Source: CAYQTL01 sp964420405
GTDB lineage: Bacteria > Acidobacteriota > Thermoanaerobaculia > Thermoanaerobaculales > Sulfomarinibacteraceae
Direction: 5' to 3'
NCBI GenBank assembly: GCA_964420405.1
Contig: CAYQTL010000144.1
Coordinates: 1-5,442 of the forward strand
Length of the DNA stretch: 5,442 nucleotides
In this document: positions 1 to 5,442 of the stretch, piece by piece
Numbering within the stretch: position 1 is the first letter of the stretch
How the letters are laid out: each line of letters opens with the position of its first letter
Notes under the pieces: generated by a model
What the model saw: the letters and a program-made list of their open reading frames with translations, nothing else
The model's database searches: none
Told to the model about the DNA's origin: nothing
Translations under genes and position numbers: made by a program

Positions 1-53
1 TGTACTGCCCCAATGGGAGTTGCGGGTTGGGAGATGCGAGCGCGACGCAGTCC
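1..53 (+). repeat. Imperfect direct repeat, copy 1
   Basis: It matches 154-206 at 44 of 53 positions without gaps. The first 25 bases differ at one position only (T14 versus C167), and the block GACGCAGTCC at 44-53 is identical. The middle (26-33) is where most differences fall. The copy starts at the first base of the window, so it may extend further upstream. It holds two small dyads, CCCCAATGGG (8-17) and GACGCAGTC (44-52). Confidence 0.8.
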
Positions 54-153
54 GGGTCGCGGTTTCTGTGGCTTCTGGGGTTGGCGGCCGAGGAGAGTGG
101 TGACATTGGACGGGGATGGTGCGGCGCTCGGGTGGCGTGAGACAGGGGCCGAG

Positions 154-206
154 TGTACTGCCCCAACGGGAGTTGCGGCGCCAGACATGCGAGGGGGACG
201 CAGTCC
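154..206 (+). repeat. Imperfect direct repeat, copy 2
   Basis: This is the second copy of the 53-base element, in the same orientation and displaced by exactly 153 bases. It starts TGTACTGCCCCAACGGGAG and ends in the 11-base dyad GGACGCAGTCC (196-206). The flanking sequences 54-153 and 207-306 do not resemble each other by eye, so this is a pair of short elements and not a tandem duplication of 153 bases. Its left end resembles the TG-starting terminal repeats of some IS3-family insertion sequences, but no transposase or inverted partner is present. Confidence 0.8.
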
Positions 207-252
207 ATTGAATGCTCGAGGGGAAAAGGGAGACGGAGCCAGCCCAGCTGCC

Positions 253-275
253 GCGCAAGGGCGCACCGCTTGCGC
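253..275. repeat. Small inverted repeat (hairpin)
   Basis: GCGCAAG at 253-259 is the perfect reverse complement of CTTGCGC at 269-275, with a 9-base spacer. No T-run follows on either strand, so it is not an intrinsic terminator. A 7-base stem can occur by chance in DNA this rich in G and C; it could be an operator-like dyad but nothing else supports that. Confidence 0.35.
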
Positions 276-359
276 TGGAGGCGTGGCGATAACGGTGCTC
301 AGGAGCAGCGCTGGATGTGGCTCTTCGTCGCGGTGAGGCTTCTGCCGGGCGAGGGTCGG

Positions 360-371
360 TAGAATCAACTC
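360..371 (+). promoter_or_regulatory. Possible -10 box of a leaderless promoter
   Basis: TAGAAT at 360-365 matches the -10 consensus TATAAT at five of six positions and stands out as an A/T-rich spot in G+C-rich DNA. Six bases separate it from ATG 372, so transcription would begin at or next to the start codon. That would agree with the lack of a Shine-Dalgarno sequence. No convincing -35 hexamer is found 16-18 bases upstream. A chance match is possible, and the TAG of the same hexamer is the in-frame stop that bounds the gene. Confidence 0.4.
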
Positions 372-488
372 ATGTCGAAACCACGGTCGGCAGCTGGGGA
401 GCGAGGCACCAGCACCCGTGTCTCTCTGGCGGCTGCGGCTCTGGCTGCAGCGCTTCTGATTGCTCCAACTGCCGAGACGGCCACCGCG
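372..488 (+). other. Predicted Sec signal peptide of the RHS protein
   Basis: Residues 1-39 have a basic start (K3, R5, R11, R16), a hydrophobic core SLAAAALAAALLIAP at 18-32, and an A-x-A cleavage motif ATA at 37-39, followed by a proline- and alanine-rich mature start. There is no twin arginine pair, so Sec export is more likely than Tat. There is no lipobox cysteine, so it should not be a lipoprotein. This indicates export across the inner membrane, unlike RHS effectors loaded on type VI secretion spikes, which lack such a peptide. The exact cleavage position is a prediction by eye. Confidence 0.85.
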
Positions 489-3400
489 GCGCCGGTGGCG
501 AGCCCGCAGATGTCGTTGGCGGGGCTGTACCTGCCCGACAGCGTGGAGGGACCGGAGCTGCCGTCGCCGCCCCCGGCGCCGGTGCTGCGTCCCACGGCGC
601 GGTTTGTTCCGCTCGGTGTGCCGCTGACGACCGATCGCAGCGAGGAGGCTACGGATCGGATCGAGCTGCAGCAGCTCGCCACGGCCGCGTTTCGTGTGCG
701 TCTGGCGCTGCCGGGGGTCTTCGGCGAGGAGCTGGTGGCCAAGGTGCAGAGCCTGCGCGCCCGACCTCCGGGCTGGCGCCTCGGCGAGGCGGACGTGGAC
801 CAGGCCGTCGCGCTGCCCGGTGGGCCGGGCTGGCCGGAGGTGGAGGCGTTGGTGACGTTGCGACGGATCGGCTCGGCGGCCGATCCGGGCGCCGGGAAGC
901 TCGGCGCCGGCTGGAACCTGTACGAGTCCGACGAGGTGGTCCTGCTCATGGCCGACCCGCGCGCCCAGCGGGGCTACGAGCTGGCGGAGGCGGAGGAGGC
1001 GGCCTGCCGGCGGTGTTTGTGGCCGGATGTGCTGCCGCCCGCGGACGAGGCCGGAGATGGGGTCGTGGAGCTCCTGGCCGGTGGGCGCTGGGTGCGGGCG
1101 TTCCTGTTTGAGCCGAGTGGCTCTCCCGAAGGGGTCTCGGTCGAGGCCATCGAGAGCACACGCGCGGCGCTTGCAGCCTTCGCGGGTTGGAATGAGCCGA
1201 TGCGCGCGCCGGCGGCGATCGCCACGGTGGTGGCGCCGGCGGCGCCGCTGCCATCGCCGCTGCAGAGCACGCTGACCGAGCCCGCCCGCAACCCCGCCAG
1301 CTGGTCCCCGGGCGAGGGCGGCGCGTCCGTTGCCCTGACCTCCGGCGATGGGGTCGTGAGCGCGAGCGACATGCGCGTTCCGGGGCGCTCGGTCGGCTTC
1401 GCCTTCGACCGGATCTACCGCTCGGGCACCCGCGGCTACGGGCCGCTGGGGACAGTGGGCTGGCACAGCCGCCTGCTGTCGCGGCTGCGCGAGAACGAGG
1501 TCACCGGCGAGGTGGAGTACCACGACGGCAGCGGAGCGGTGTGGCGGTTCTACCCGAGGACGGGCACGACGCCGAGCAAGACCGATGGTGAGGGCGCGTT
1601 CTGGGCCGTCGCCGGGGCGTACGACCCGGATCCTGGGGCCGGCACGTACTTCGCGCCGAAGGGCCTCTACCTGGAGCTGATGCGGCTCAGCGGCGAGCGA
1701 GGCTGGCTGCTGCGCGGTCGCCATGGTGCGAGCGCCCGGTTCGACGCCGCGGGACGGCTGATCGAGCTCAACGATCGGCACCGCGACTCGGACGCCAGGC
1801 CGAACGAGCGGGGCAGCACTCTCCAGCTCCGCTACGACCCGTTCGGTGTGCTCGTCGAGGCGGTGGACGATCTCGGGCGGCGCTTCACCTTCTCCTACCT
1901 CGATGATCCGAGACCGGTAAACGAGGGTGGCGACGGCCCGAGGTACGGGCTGCTGCGGTCGATCACCGACTTCGGGGACCGCGAGGTTACCTACGTCTGG
2001 GACGCGCAGCGGCGTCTGGAGAAGGTGATCCTCCCCGTAATCGAGACCGCTGTCGACGACGGCTTCACCGGCCGCCCCGAGGTCCGCTACACGCTCGCTG
2101 AGGATGTGCTGTCGGCGTCGGCGCCGATGCACGACGAGCTGTCGCTCGCACGGCTGCACGGGGTGATCCTCCCGGGGCATGGGGGGACCTCGAGCGACGC
2201 GATCGAGCGTGTGCGCTTCGACTATGAGGCCGCATCGGGCCGGGTCGGGCAGGTGTCAGCGCCGTCGGCCAGCGATCCGCACGGCGCTGTGCACTGGCAG
2301 CTGATGGCCGTTGGAGGGTTCAACGGCCCGCCGGCCGAGGTCACCGTGGAGACGCCGTGGGATCACCAGACGACCTACGTGCTGGAGGCCGGGCGGACCG
2401 CGACGGTGACGGAGAGGTCCGTCCCGGTCCACGGCGCCGGCGTCGTGGACGTGAGCACCTCGTTCGAGCACACCGACGACGGCCGTCTGGTGGTCACCGA
2501 TCTTCCCGACGGCAGCACGGTGACACGCGTGTACCCGGACTCCGACGGAGGCGAGGCGCCGCGGAGCGCGCTGGCGAACGTGGTCGAGGTCATCCATGCC
2601 GCCGGGGATGCGGAGCTCGGCCCCCAGCACCCGGAGCATTCGTACACCCAGATCCGCACCGGCGTCGACTATCAGCCTGGCAGCAACCTGCCGCAGGCGA
2701 TCACAGACCCGGTCGACAGGGGGGTGCAGCTGGGTGTCCCCGGCGTGAACACCACCGGTACCAGCCGGGCCCACGAGGGGATGGGCTCGAGGGTCGAGTA
2801 CGACGGCCATGCGCGACCGACCGAGATCACCGGGCTGGACGGCGAGACCGCGTACGGCGTGAGCGGCTCTGCACCGCCGTCGACGAGGGTCGAGTACGGT
2901 CCTGATGCCACCGGTGCAGCGGGCCGCGGACATGTCGACACTGTTCGCCGCGACGGGCTGTCGGTGCGCTTCAGCTACGACGAGCACGACAACCCGAACG
3001 GCGTCGACGCGTCGTGGGGTGTCACGAGCCGGACGCTGAACGACGAGTGGGGTCGGGCAGTGCGGGCGGTGAGCGGCTCAGGCTCAGTGGATCCGAGCGC
3101 GCCGTGCGAGGTGGGCGACGGCGAGGCGCCGCGGGTCCGGGAGACGACGTACGACGCGGCAGGGCACGTGGTCCGCGAGCGGTACTGCCAGGATGTGATC
3201 GGGCCGGATGGCGGGCTATCGGCGCGCATGGTGGAGACGCGCTACGCCTACAATGCGCGCGAGCAGGTCACCGAGATCTGGCAGACCGACCTCGCCACGC
3301 CAGATCCGCTGCAGCCGCCGACCATCGCCGAGCAGCTGGTCACCGAGCTCCGCTACCTCGACGATGGCCGGCTCGACCGGCGGATCGACCATGGGACACC

Positions 3401-5442
3401 TCCCACCGTGACCACGTACTCCTACGACGCGGTGGGACGAGTGGACGGCGTGCAGGTCGGTTCCGCTGGCCAGCTGCTCGTACGCTACGACGAGATGGGG
3501 CGGATCGTCTGGCGCGCGGAGGACGATCAGGATCAGGACGAGCGGACCGAGTGGCGGGGACGGTACGACGCCTGGGGGCGCCTCTACGAGGAGCAGCTGC
3601 CCACTGGGGCCGTGGTCCGGCGGTGGTTCGACCGGGCCGGCTCCGTGCTCCAGTCCGATACCTACGACGGGCCTCCGGGTGGCGACGGCGTCCAGCTCGT
3701 GGCGCGGCATGCGATCCACGTCAACAGCGTGGGCGTGGTGGACGGCACGATCCAGCTGGTCGACCTCGACGACGAGAGTGCGCACGGGCTGGTGACGGAG
3801 CACCTGTTCGATGGCACGGGACGCCGCGTGATGACCCGCAGCGGGCCTTCGAAGCCGGCCGGCGCCGGAGAGCTCCAGCTGCTCGGCCTGACCCTGGACG
3901 AGGAGCGCGCCCGTCGCGAGCAGGAGACCCGGTTCGAGGAAGGGACCGGACGCGTCCTGTGGCGTGCGTCCGGCGGCGCAGGGCTCTGGAGCGACGGCAG
4001 CGAGCTGTTCCGGGTGCACTACGGCTACCCGGACGCCAGCGATCCGCGGCCATCGCTGATCGAGGCGCTGGAGACCGTGCCGGGCCGCGAGGCGCTGGCG
4101 CCGACCGAGTGGACCCGGATCCACAGGCGTGACCCGTGGGGCCGGCCGCTCGAGATCTCTCGCTCCGACGGATCGAGCTTGAGCTCGATCTACGACCGGG
4201 CGGGAGGCGTCCTGCAGACCGCGACCGGCGCGGGCTCGATCGAGCGGTTCGTGTACGACGGCGCCGGCAAGCTGCTCCAGCATCTGCGCCCCGAGGGCCG
4301 AGGCGCCACCGGCTACGGCTACGACCTTGCCGGTCGTGCTCTCCAGCGCCTGACCATGGCGCCGGACGGCGACGGCGGCTGGCAGCCGCTCTGGTCAACG
4401 GACCTGGCATGGGGCGAGGCCGGCCGTCTGGAGCGGGTGGACCACGCCGACGGGACATCGGAGCGGTACAGCTACCACCTGGACGGTACGGTGGCGAGCT
4501 GGAGGACCCGCGATGGTCTGACGGTGAGCTACGGCTACGACGCGGGTAACCAGATGGTGTCGGCGGTACCGTCCGGAAGCGTTGCGGAGAGCATGGTCGC
4601 TCTCGACCCCGGCGACTTCTTCGACTACGACGAGGCCGGCCGTCTTGAAGCGGTCGGGCACCGGCCTGCGCTCGACGGCCCGGCGACGGTGCGCCTGAGC
4701 GCCTACGACCTGGCCGGCAGGCCCGGCGCCGAGCGGGTGGGCGCTCGCGCTCCCTTGGGCTGGCAGTACGACGTGTGGGGCCGGCCGGTCCGGGTCGACC
4801 TGCCATCGCCGCTGGCGGTGGCTCCGGACGATCTGCTGTCGGGTTTTGAGCGCACCTACGACAGCTTCGACCGGCTGGTGGAGCTCACCGGCGTGTCGAG
4901 CGCTGCCGCGCCCGGCTGTGCGCCCGGGGAGTGCTCAGCAGTCCCGGGCCTCGGCGCCGAGTGGCACTGGGGTGGTGCGGGTCGGCTGTACGGGATCACC
5001 AGCAACGGGTTCACCGAGCTGGCTGTGCGGTTCGGTTACATCGGCGGCGCCGGGCCGCAGATTCCTGGGAGCGACCCGGACCGCGCAACCTGGCGGCTGG
5101 GGACCCTGACCGTGGGTGTCGGTGTGGGTGCGGAAGCGACCGATCCGCCGGCCGAGGTGTGGGGGCAGCTCGGCTTTGCCTACCGGGATGCAGCGTCCGC
5201 GGATGGCAGCAAGATCGGACGGAAGGTGCTGGCGGCGGCGGACCCGGATGGGCTCGATCTGCTCACCGGAATGGGCTGGTCGTGGCAGCTCGACACCTCC
5301 CTGCGGCTCAGCGATGCGTGGGCCGGGCCGGGGGCGCTCGAGGAGGGCGTTTCGGAGGGGGCAGTCGCCGGCTACCACTACACCTACGGCGAGGGTGACG
5401 AGCTCGAGCGGATCGTGACCGAGGGCGAGCCGCCGGTGCAGC
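372..5442 (+). CDS. Secreted RHS/YD-repeat protein, 3' end beyond window
   Basis: The frame is open for 1,690 codons and leaves the window without a stop. An in-frame TAG at 360-362 limits the start, and ATG 372 is the first start codon after it; it leads straight into a signal peptide. No good Shine-Dalgarno is visible (only GAGGG at 351-355, too far away). Order of parts by residue: signal peptide 1-39, unrecognised region 40-310, RHS head-like module 311-456 with PGRSVGFAFDRIYRSGT at 337-353, then about 27 YD-type motifs from 457 to 1672, for example YDAVGRV (1018), YDEMGRI (1039), YDAWGRL (1065) and YDEAGRL (1419). Known of the family: YD repeats form a beta-sheet cocoon around the protein's own C-terminal domain, which is often a toxin. 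The RHS core motif and tip are not in the window, so a toxin role is inference. There are only six cysteines, in three local pairs. Third codon positions are mostly G/C, supporting this frame over the overlapping ones. Confidence 0.95.
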   Translation, partial: MSKPRSAAGERGTSTRVSLAAAALAAALLIAPTAETATAAPVASPQMSLAGLYLPDSVEGPELPSPPPAPVLRPTARFVPLGVPLTTDRSEEATDRIELQQLATAAFRVRLALPGVFGEELVAKVQSLRARPPGWRLGEADVDQAVALPGGPGWPEVEALVTLRRIGSAADPGAGKLGAGWNLYESDEVVLLMADPRAQRGYELAEAEEAACRRCLWPDVLPPADEAGDGVVELLAGGRWVRAFLFEPSGSPEGVSVEAIESTRAALAAFAGWNEPMRAPAAIATVVAPAAPLPSPLQSTLTEPARNPASWSPGEGGASVALTSGDGVVSASDMRVPGRSVGFAFDRIYRSGTRGYGPLGTVGWHSRLLSRLRENEVTGEVEYHDGSGAVWRFYPRTGTTPSKTDGEGAFWAVAGAYDPDPGAGTYFAPKGLYLELMRLSGERGWLLRGRHGASARFDAAGRLIELNDRHRDSDARPNERGSTLQLRYDPFGVLVEAVDDLGRRFTFSYLDDPRPVNEGGDGPRYGLLRSITDFGDREVTYVWDAQRRLEKVILPVIETAVDDGFTGRPEVRYTLAEDVLSASAPMHDELSLARLHGVILPGHGGTSSDAIERVRFDYEAASGRVGQVSAPSASDPHGAVHWQLMAVGGFNGPPAEVTVETPWDHQTTYVLEAGRTATVTERSVPVHGAGVVDVSTSFEHTDDGRLVVTDLPDGSTVTRVYPDSDGGEAPRSALANVVEVIHAAGDAELGPQHPEHSYTQIRTGVDYQPGSNLPQAITDPVDRGVQLGVPGVNTTGTSRAHEGMGSRVEYDGHARPTEITGLDGETAYGVSGSAPPSTRVEYGPDATGAAGRGHVDTVRRDGLSVRFSYDEHDNPNGVDASWGVTSRTLNDEWGRAVRAVSGSGSVDPSAPCEVGDGEAPRVRETTYDAAGHVVRERYCQDVIGPDGGLSARMVETRYAYNAREQVTEIWQTDLATPDPLQPPTIAEQLVTELRYLDDGRLDRRIDHGTPPTVTTYSYDAVGRVDGVQVGSAGQLLVRYDEMGRIVWRAEDDQDQDERTEWRGRYDAWGRLYEEQLPTGAVVRRWFDRAGSVLQSDTYDGPPGGDGVQLVARHAIHVNSVGVVDGTIQLVDLDDESAHGLVTEHLFDGTGRRVMTRSGPSKPAGAGELQLLGLTLDEERARREQETRFEEGTGRVLWRASGGAGLWSDGSELFRVHYGYPDASDPRPSLIEALETVPGREALAPTEWTRIHRRDPWGRPLEISRSDGSSLSSIYDRAGGVLQTATGAGSIERFVYDGAGKLLQHLRPEGRGATGYGYDLAGRALQRLTMAPDGDGGWQPLWSTDLAWGEAGRLERVDHADGTSERYSYHLDGTVASWRTRDGLTVSYGYDAGNQMVSAVPSGSVAESMVALDPGDFFDYDEAGRLEAVGHRPALDGPATVRLSAYDLAGRPGAERVGARAPLGWQYDVWGRPVRVDLPSPLAVAPDDLLSGFERTYDSFDRLVELTGVSSAAAPGCAPGECSAVPGLGAEWHWGGAGRLYGITSNGFTELAVRFGYIGGAGPQIPGSDPDRATWRLGTLTVGVGVGAEATDPPAEVWGQLGFAYRDAASADGSKIGRKVLAAADPDGLDLLTGMGWSWQLDTSLRLSDAWAGPGALEEGVSEGAVAGYHYTYGEGDELERIVTEGEPPVQ
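489..1301 (+). other. N-terminal region of the RHS protein, no family recognised
   Basis: Residues 40-310 contain no YD repeats and match no domain I can name. A proline-rich linker (PELPSPPPAPVLRP, about 61-74) is followed by a segment that looks like alternating beta strands, with RFVPLGVPLTTDRS at 77-90, RVRLALPG, and VEALVTLRRIG near 163. Next comes GWNLYESDEVVLLMADPRAQ, then a CxxC pair at 212 and 215 (CRRCLWPD). A second proline/alanine-rich linker, around 285-300, leads to the RHS head module. In an exported protein the CxxC could be a disulfide or a metal site; the sequence cannot separate these. The linkers on both sides suggest a folded, independent domain, perhaps for surface attachment or targeting. 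That role is inference. Confidence 0.6.
1302..1739 (+). other. RHS N-terminal head-like module (DUF6531-like)
   Basis: Residues 311-456 begin at WSPGEGG and carry the pattern VPGRSxxFAFDRIYRSGT followed by GYGPLGTVGWHSRL and a strand reading EVEYHDGSGAVWRFYP. This order (PGR, then F-x-R-x-Y-R-S, then G-x-L-G-x-G-W, then a D-G-x-G-x-x-W/F strand) is typical of the module that precedes the YD repeats in many RHS and WapA-like proteins, often annotated as DUF6531. In solved family structures the corresponding region helps to plug or start the cage. The assignment rests on motif order, not on a profile search. Confidence 0.7.
1740..2237 (+). repeat. First YD-repeat cluster (coding repeats)
   Basis: Four YD-like motifs start at residues 457 (FDAAGRLIELND), 488 (YDPFGVLVEAVDDLGR), 543 (WDAQRRLEKVILP) and 616-618 (FDYEAASGRVGQV). 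Spacing is loose, about 30 to 70 residues, in contrast to the near-regular 21-residue spacing later in the protein. These strands probably form the first turns of the RHS shell next to the head module. Confidence 0.8.
2238..2789 (+). other. Irregular beta-rich stretch between YD clusters
   Basis: Residues 623-806 have no canonical YD motif but keep strand-and-turn features such as DHQTTYVLEAGRTATVTER, FEHTDDGRLVVTDLPDGS and VTRVYPDS. The D-G-R and D-G-S turns and alternating hydrophobic residues suggest diverged repeats still belonging to the shell. A loop-rich part rich in Gly, Thr and Asn (GVPGVNTTGTSRAHEG, about 790-804) leads into the regular array. It could instead be a separate domain inserted in the shell; I have no family match. 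Confidence 0.5.
2790..5000 (+). repeat. Main YD-repeat array (coding repeats)
   Basis: About 24 YD-type motifs lie between residues 807 and 1543. Central Tyr/Phe/Trp positions include 810, 869, 927, 960, 995, 1018, 1039, 1065, 1086, 1146, 1188, 1274, 1295, 1317, 1347, 1368, 1389, 1419, 1445, 1466, 1496 and 1533. The common form is [YF]D-x-x-G-R-[LVP] preceded by a hydrophobic-aromatic strand. From 1274 the spacing is close to 21 residues or 21 plus a loop of 5 to 9 residues, which is the usual period of a YD repeat. In known structures each repeat adds a beta hairpin to a spiral sheet that surrounds a cavity. Confidence 0.9.
5001..5442 (+). other. Irregular C-proximal part of the visible RHS protein
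   Basis: Residues 1544-1690 depart from the regular array. Aromatic-strand remnants are seen at RFGYIGGAG (1556), GFAYRDAASADG (1604), GWSWQLDTSLRL and GYHYTYGEGDELERIV (1672), the last being again a good YD-type unit just before the window ends. The glycine- and valine-rich LTVGVGVGAEA and the long loops between strands suggest an insertion or a wide strand-to-strand connection. No RHS core signature or catalytic motif appears before the window ends. Confidence 0.55.

Larger units (their letters stand above)
1..371. other. Non-coding region upstream of the RHS gene
   Basis: I see no credible gene here. The short open frames in it have no ribosome binding site, no recognisable motif and an amino-acid content (Arg, Gly, Ala, Ser, Cys) expected of random G+C-rich DNA. 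The region contains the direct repeat pair, a small hairpin and the possible promoter listed separately. No T-run terminator for an upstream gene is visible, so any upstream gene ends before the window or is on the other strand. Confidence 0.65.

Noticed and set aside
1..206. CRISPR array or complete insertion sequence
   Set aside because: There are only two imperfect copies, about 100 bases apart, with no regular spacers. For an insertion sequence there is no transposase, no inverted copy of the TGTACTGCCCC end and no target duplication in the window.
253..275. Intrinsic terminator for an upstream gene
   Set aside because: The hairpin has a 7-base stem but no T-run after it on either strand.
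13..336. Open frame of 107 codons in the upstream region, and an overlapping one at 153-362
   Set aside because: No ribosome binding site, no recognisable motif, and a composition expected of random high-GC DNA. It also runs across both direct-repeat copies, whose mismatches show no codon-position bias that would indicate protein constraint.
372..488. Tat signal or lipoprotein signal
   Set aside because: There is no twin arginine motif before the hydrophobic core and no cysteine at the cleavage site.
317..1111. 264-codon frame on the + strand overlapping the start of the RHS gene
   Set aside because: It is a shifted frame of the RHS gene, with a low-complexity Gly/Ala/Arg product. The frame from 372 gives a signal peptide and ordinary protein composition and stays open for more than 5 kb.
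3014..4132. 372-codon frame on the + strand inside the RHS gene
   Set aside because: Alternative frame across YD-repeat DNA; product is dominated by Arg, Gly and Ala without motifs, while the RHS frame shows regular YD repeats over the same bases.
3216..4283. 355-codon frame on the - strand
   Set aside because: Antisense of the YD array. Stops are rare on the opposite strand of GC-rich coding DNA with G/C third positions; no motif or start signal supports it. The same holds for - strand frames at 365-949, 2256-2987 and 3721-4806.

Overview
The window is dominated by one very large, incomplete protein-coding gene on the + strand. A single reading frame is open from an ATG at 372 to the last base of the window: 1,690 codons with no stop, plus one extra base. 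Its product is a secreted RHS/YD-repeat protein. In order it has a Sec-type signal peptide, an N-terminal region of about 270 residues that I do not recognise, a short module like the head domain found at the front of RHS proteins, and a long series of YD repeats. The C-terminal end lies beyond the window. In this family that end normally holds the conserved RHS core and a variable, often toxic, tip.

The DNA is strongly G+C rich, and third codon positions in this frame are overwhelmingly G or C. Together with a large exported YD-repeat protein, this fits a high-GC bacterium with many RHS genes, such as a myxobacterium, another deltaproteobacterium-like lineage or an Acidobacteriota member. 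An actinobacterium cannot be excluded. There is no rRNA, tRNA or housekeeping gene to settle the matter.

Layout: 1-371 is non-coding as far as I can tell. It contains an imperfect 53-base direct repeat (1-53 and 154-206), a small hairpin (253-275), and a TAGAAT hexamer (360-365) that could be the -10 box of a leaderless promoter. From 372 to 5442 everything is the RHS gene. Within it are the signal peptide (372-488), the unrecognised N-terminal region (489-1301), the RHS head-like module (1302-1739), a first small YD array (1740-2237), a less regular stretch (2238-2789), the main YD array (2790-5000), and a tail where the repeats become irregular (5001-5442).

Because only one gene is visible, no operon or multi-gene system can be demonstrated. 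From knowledge of the family, YD repeats build a hollow beta-strand cage that encloses the C-terminal part of the same polypeptide. The informative part for function (toxin tip, immunity gene) would be immediately downstream of this window.
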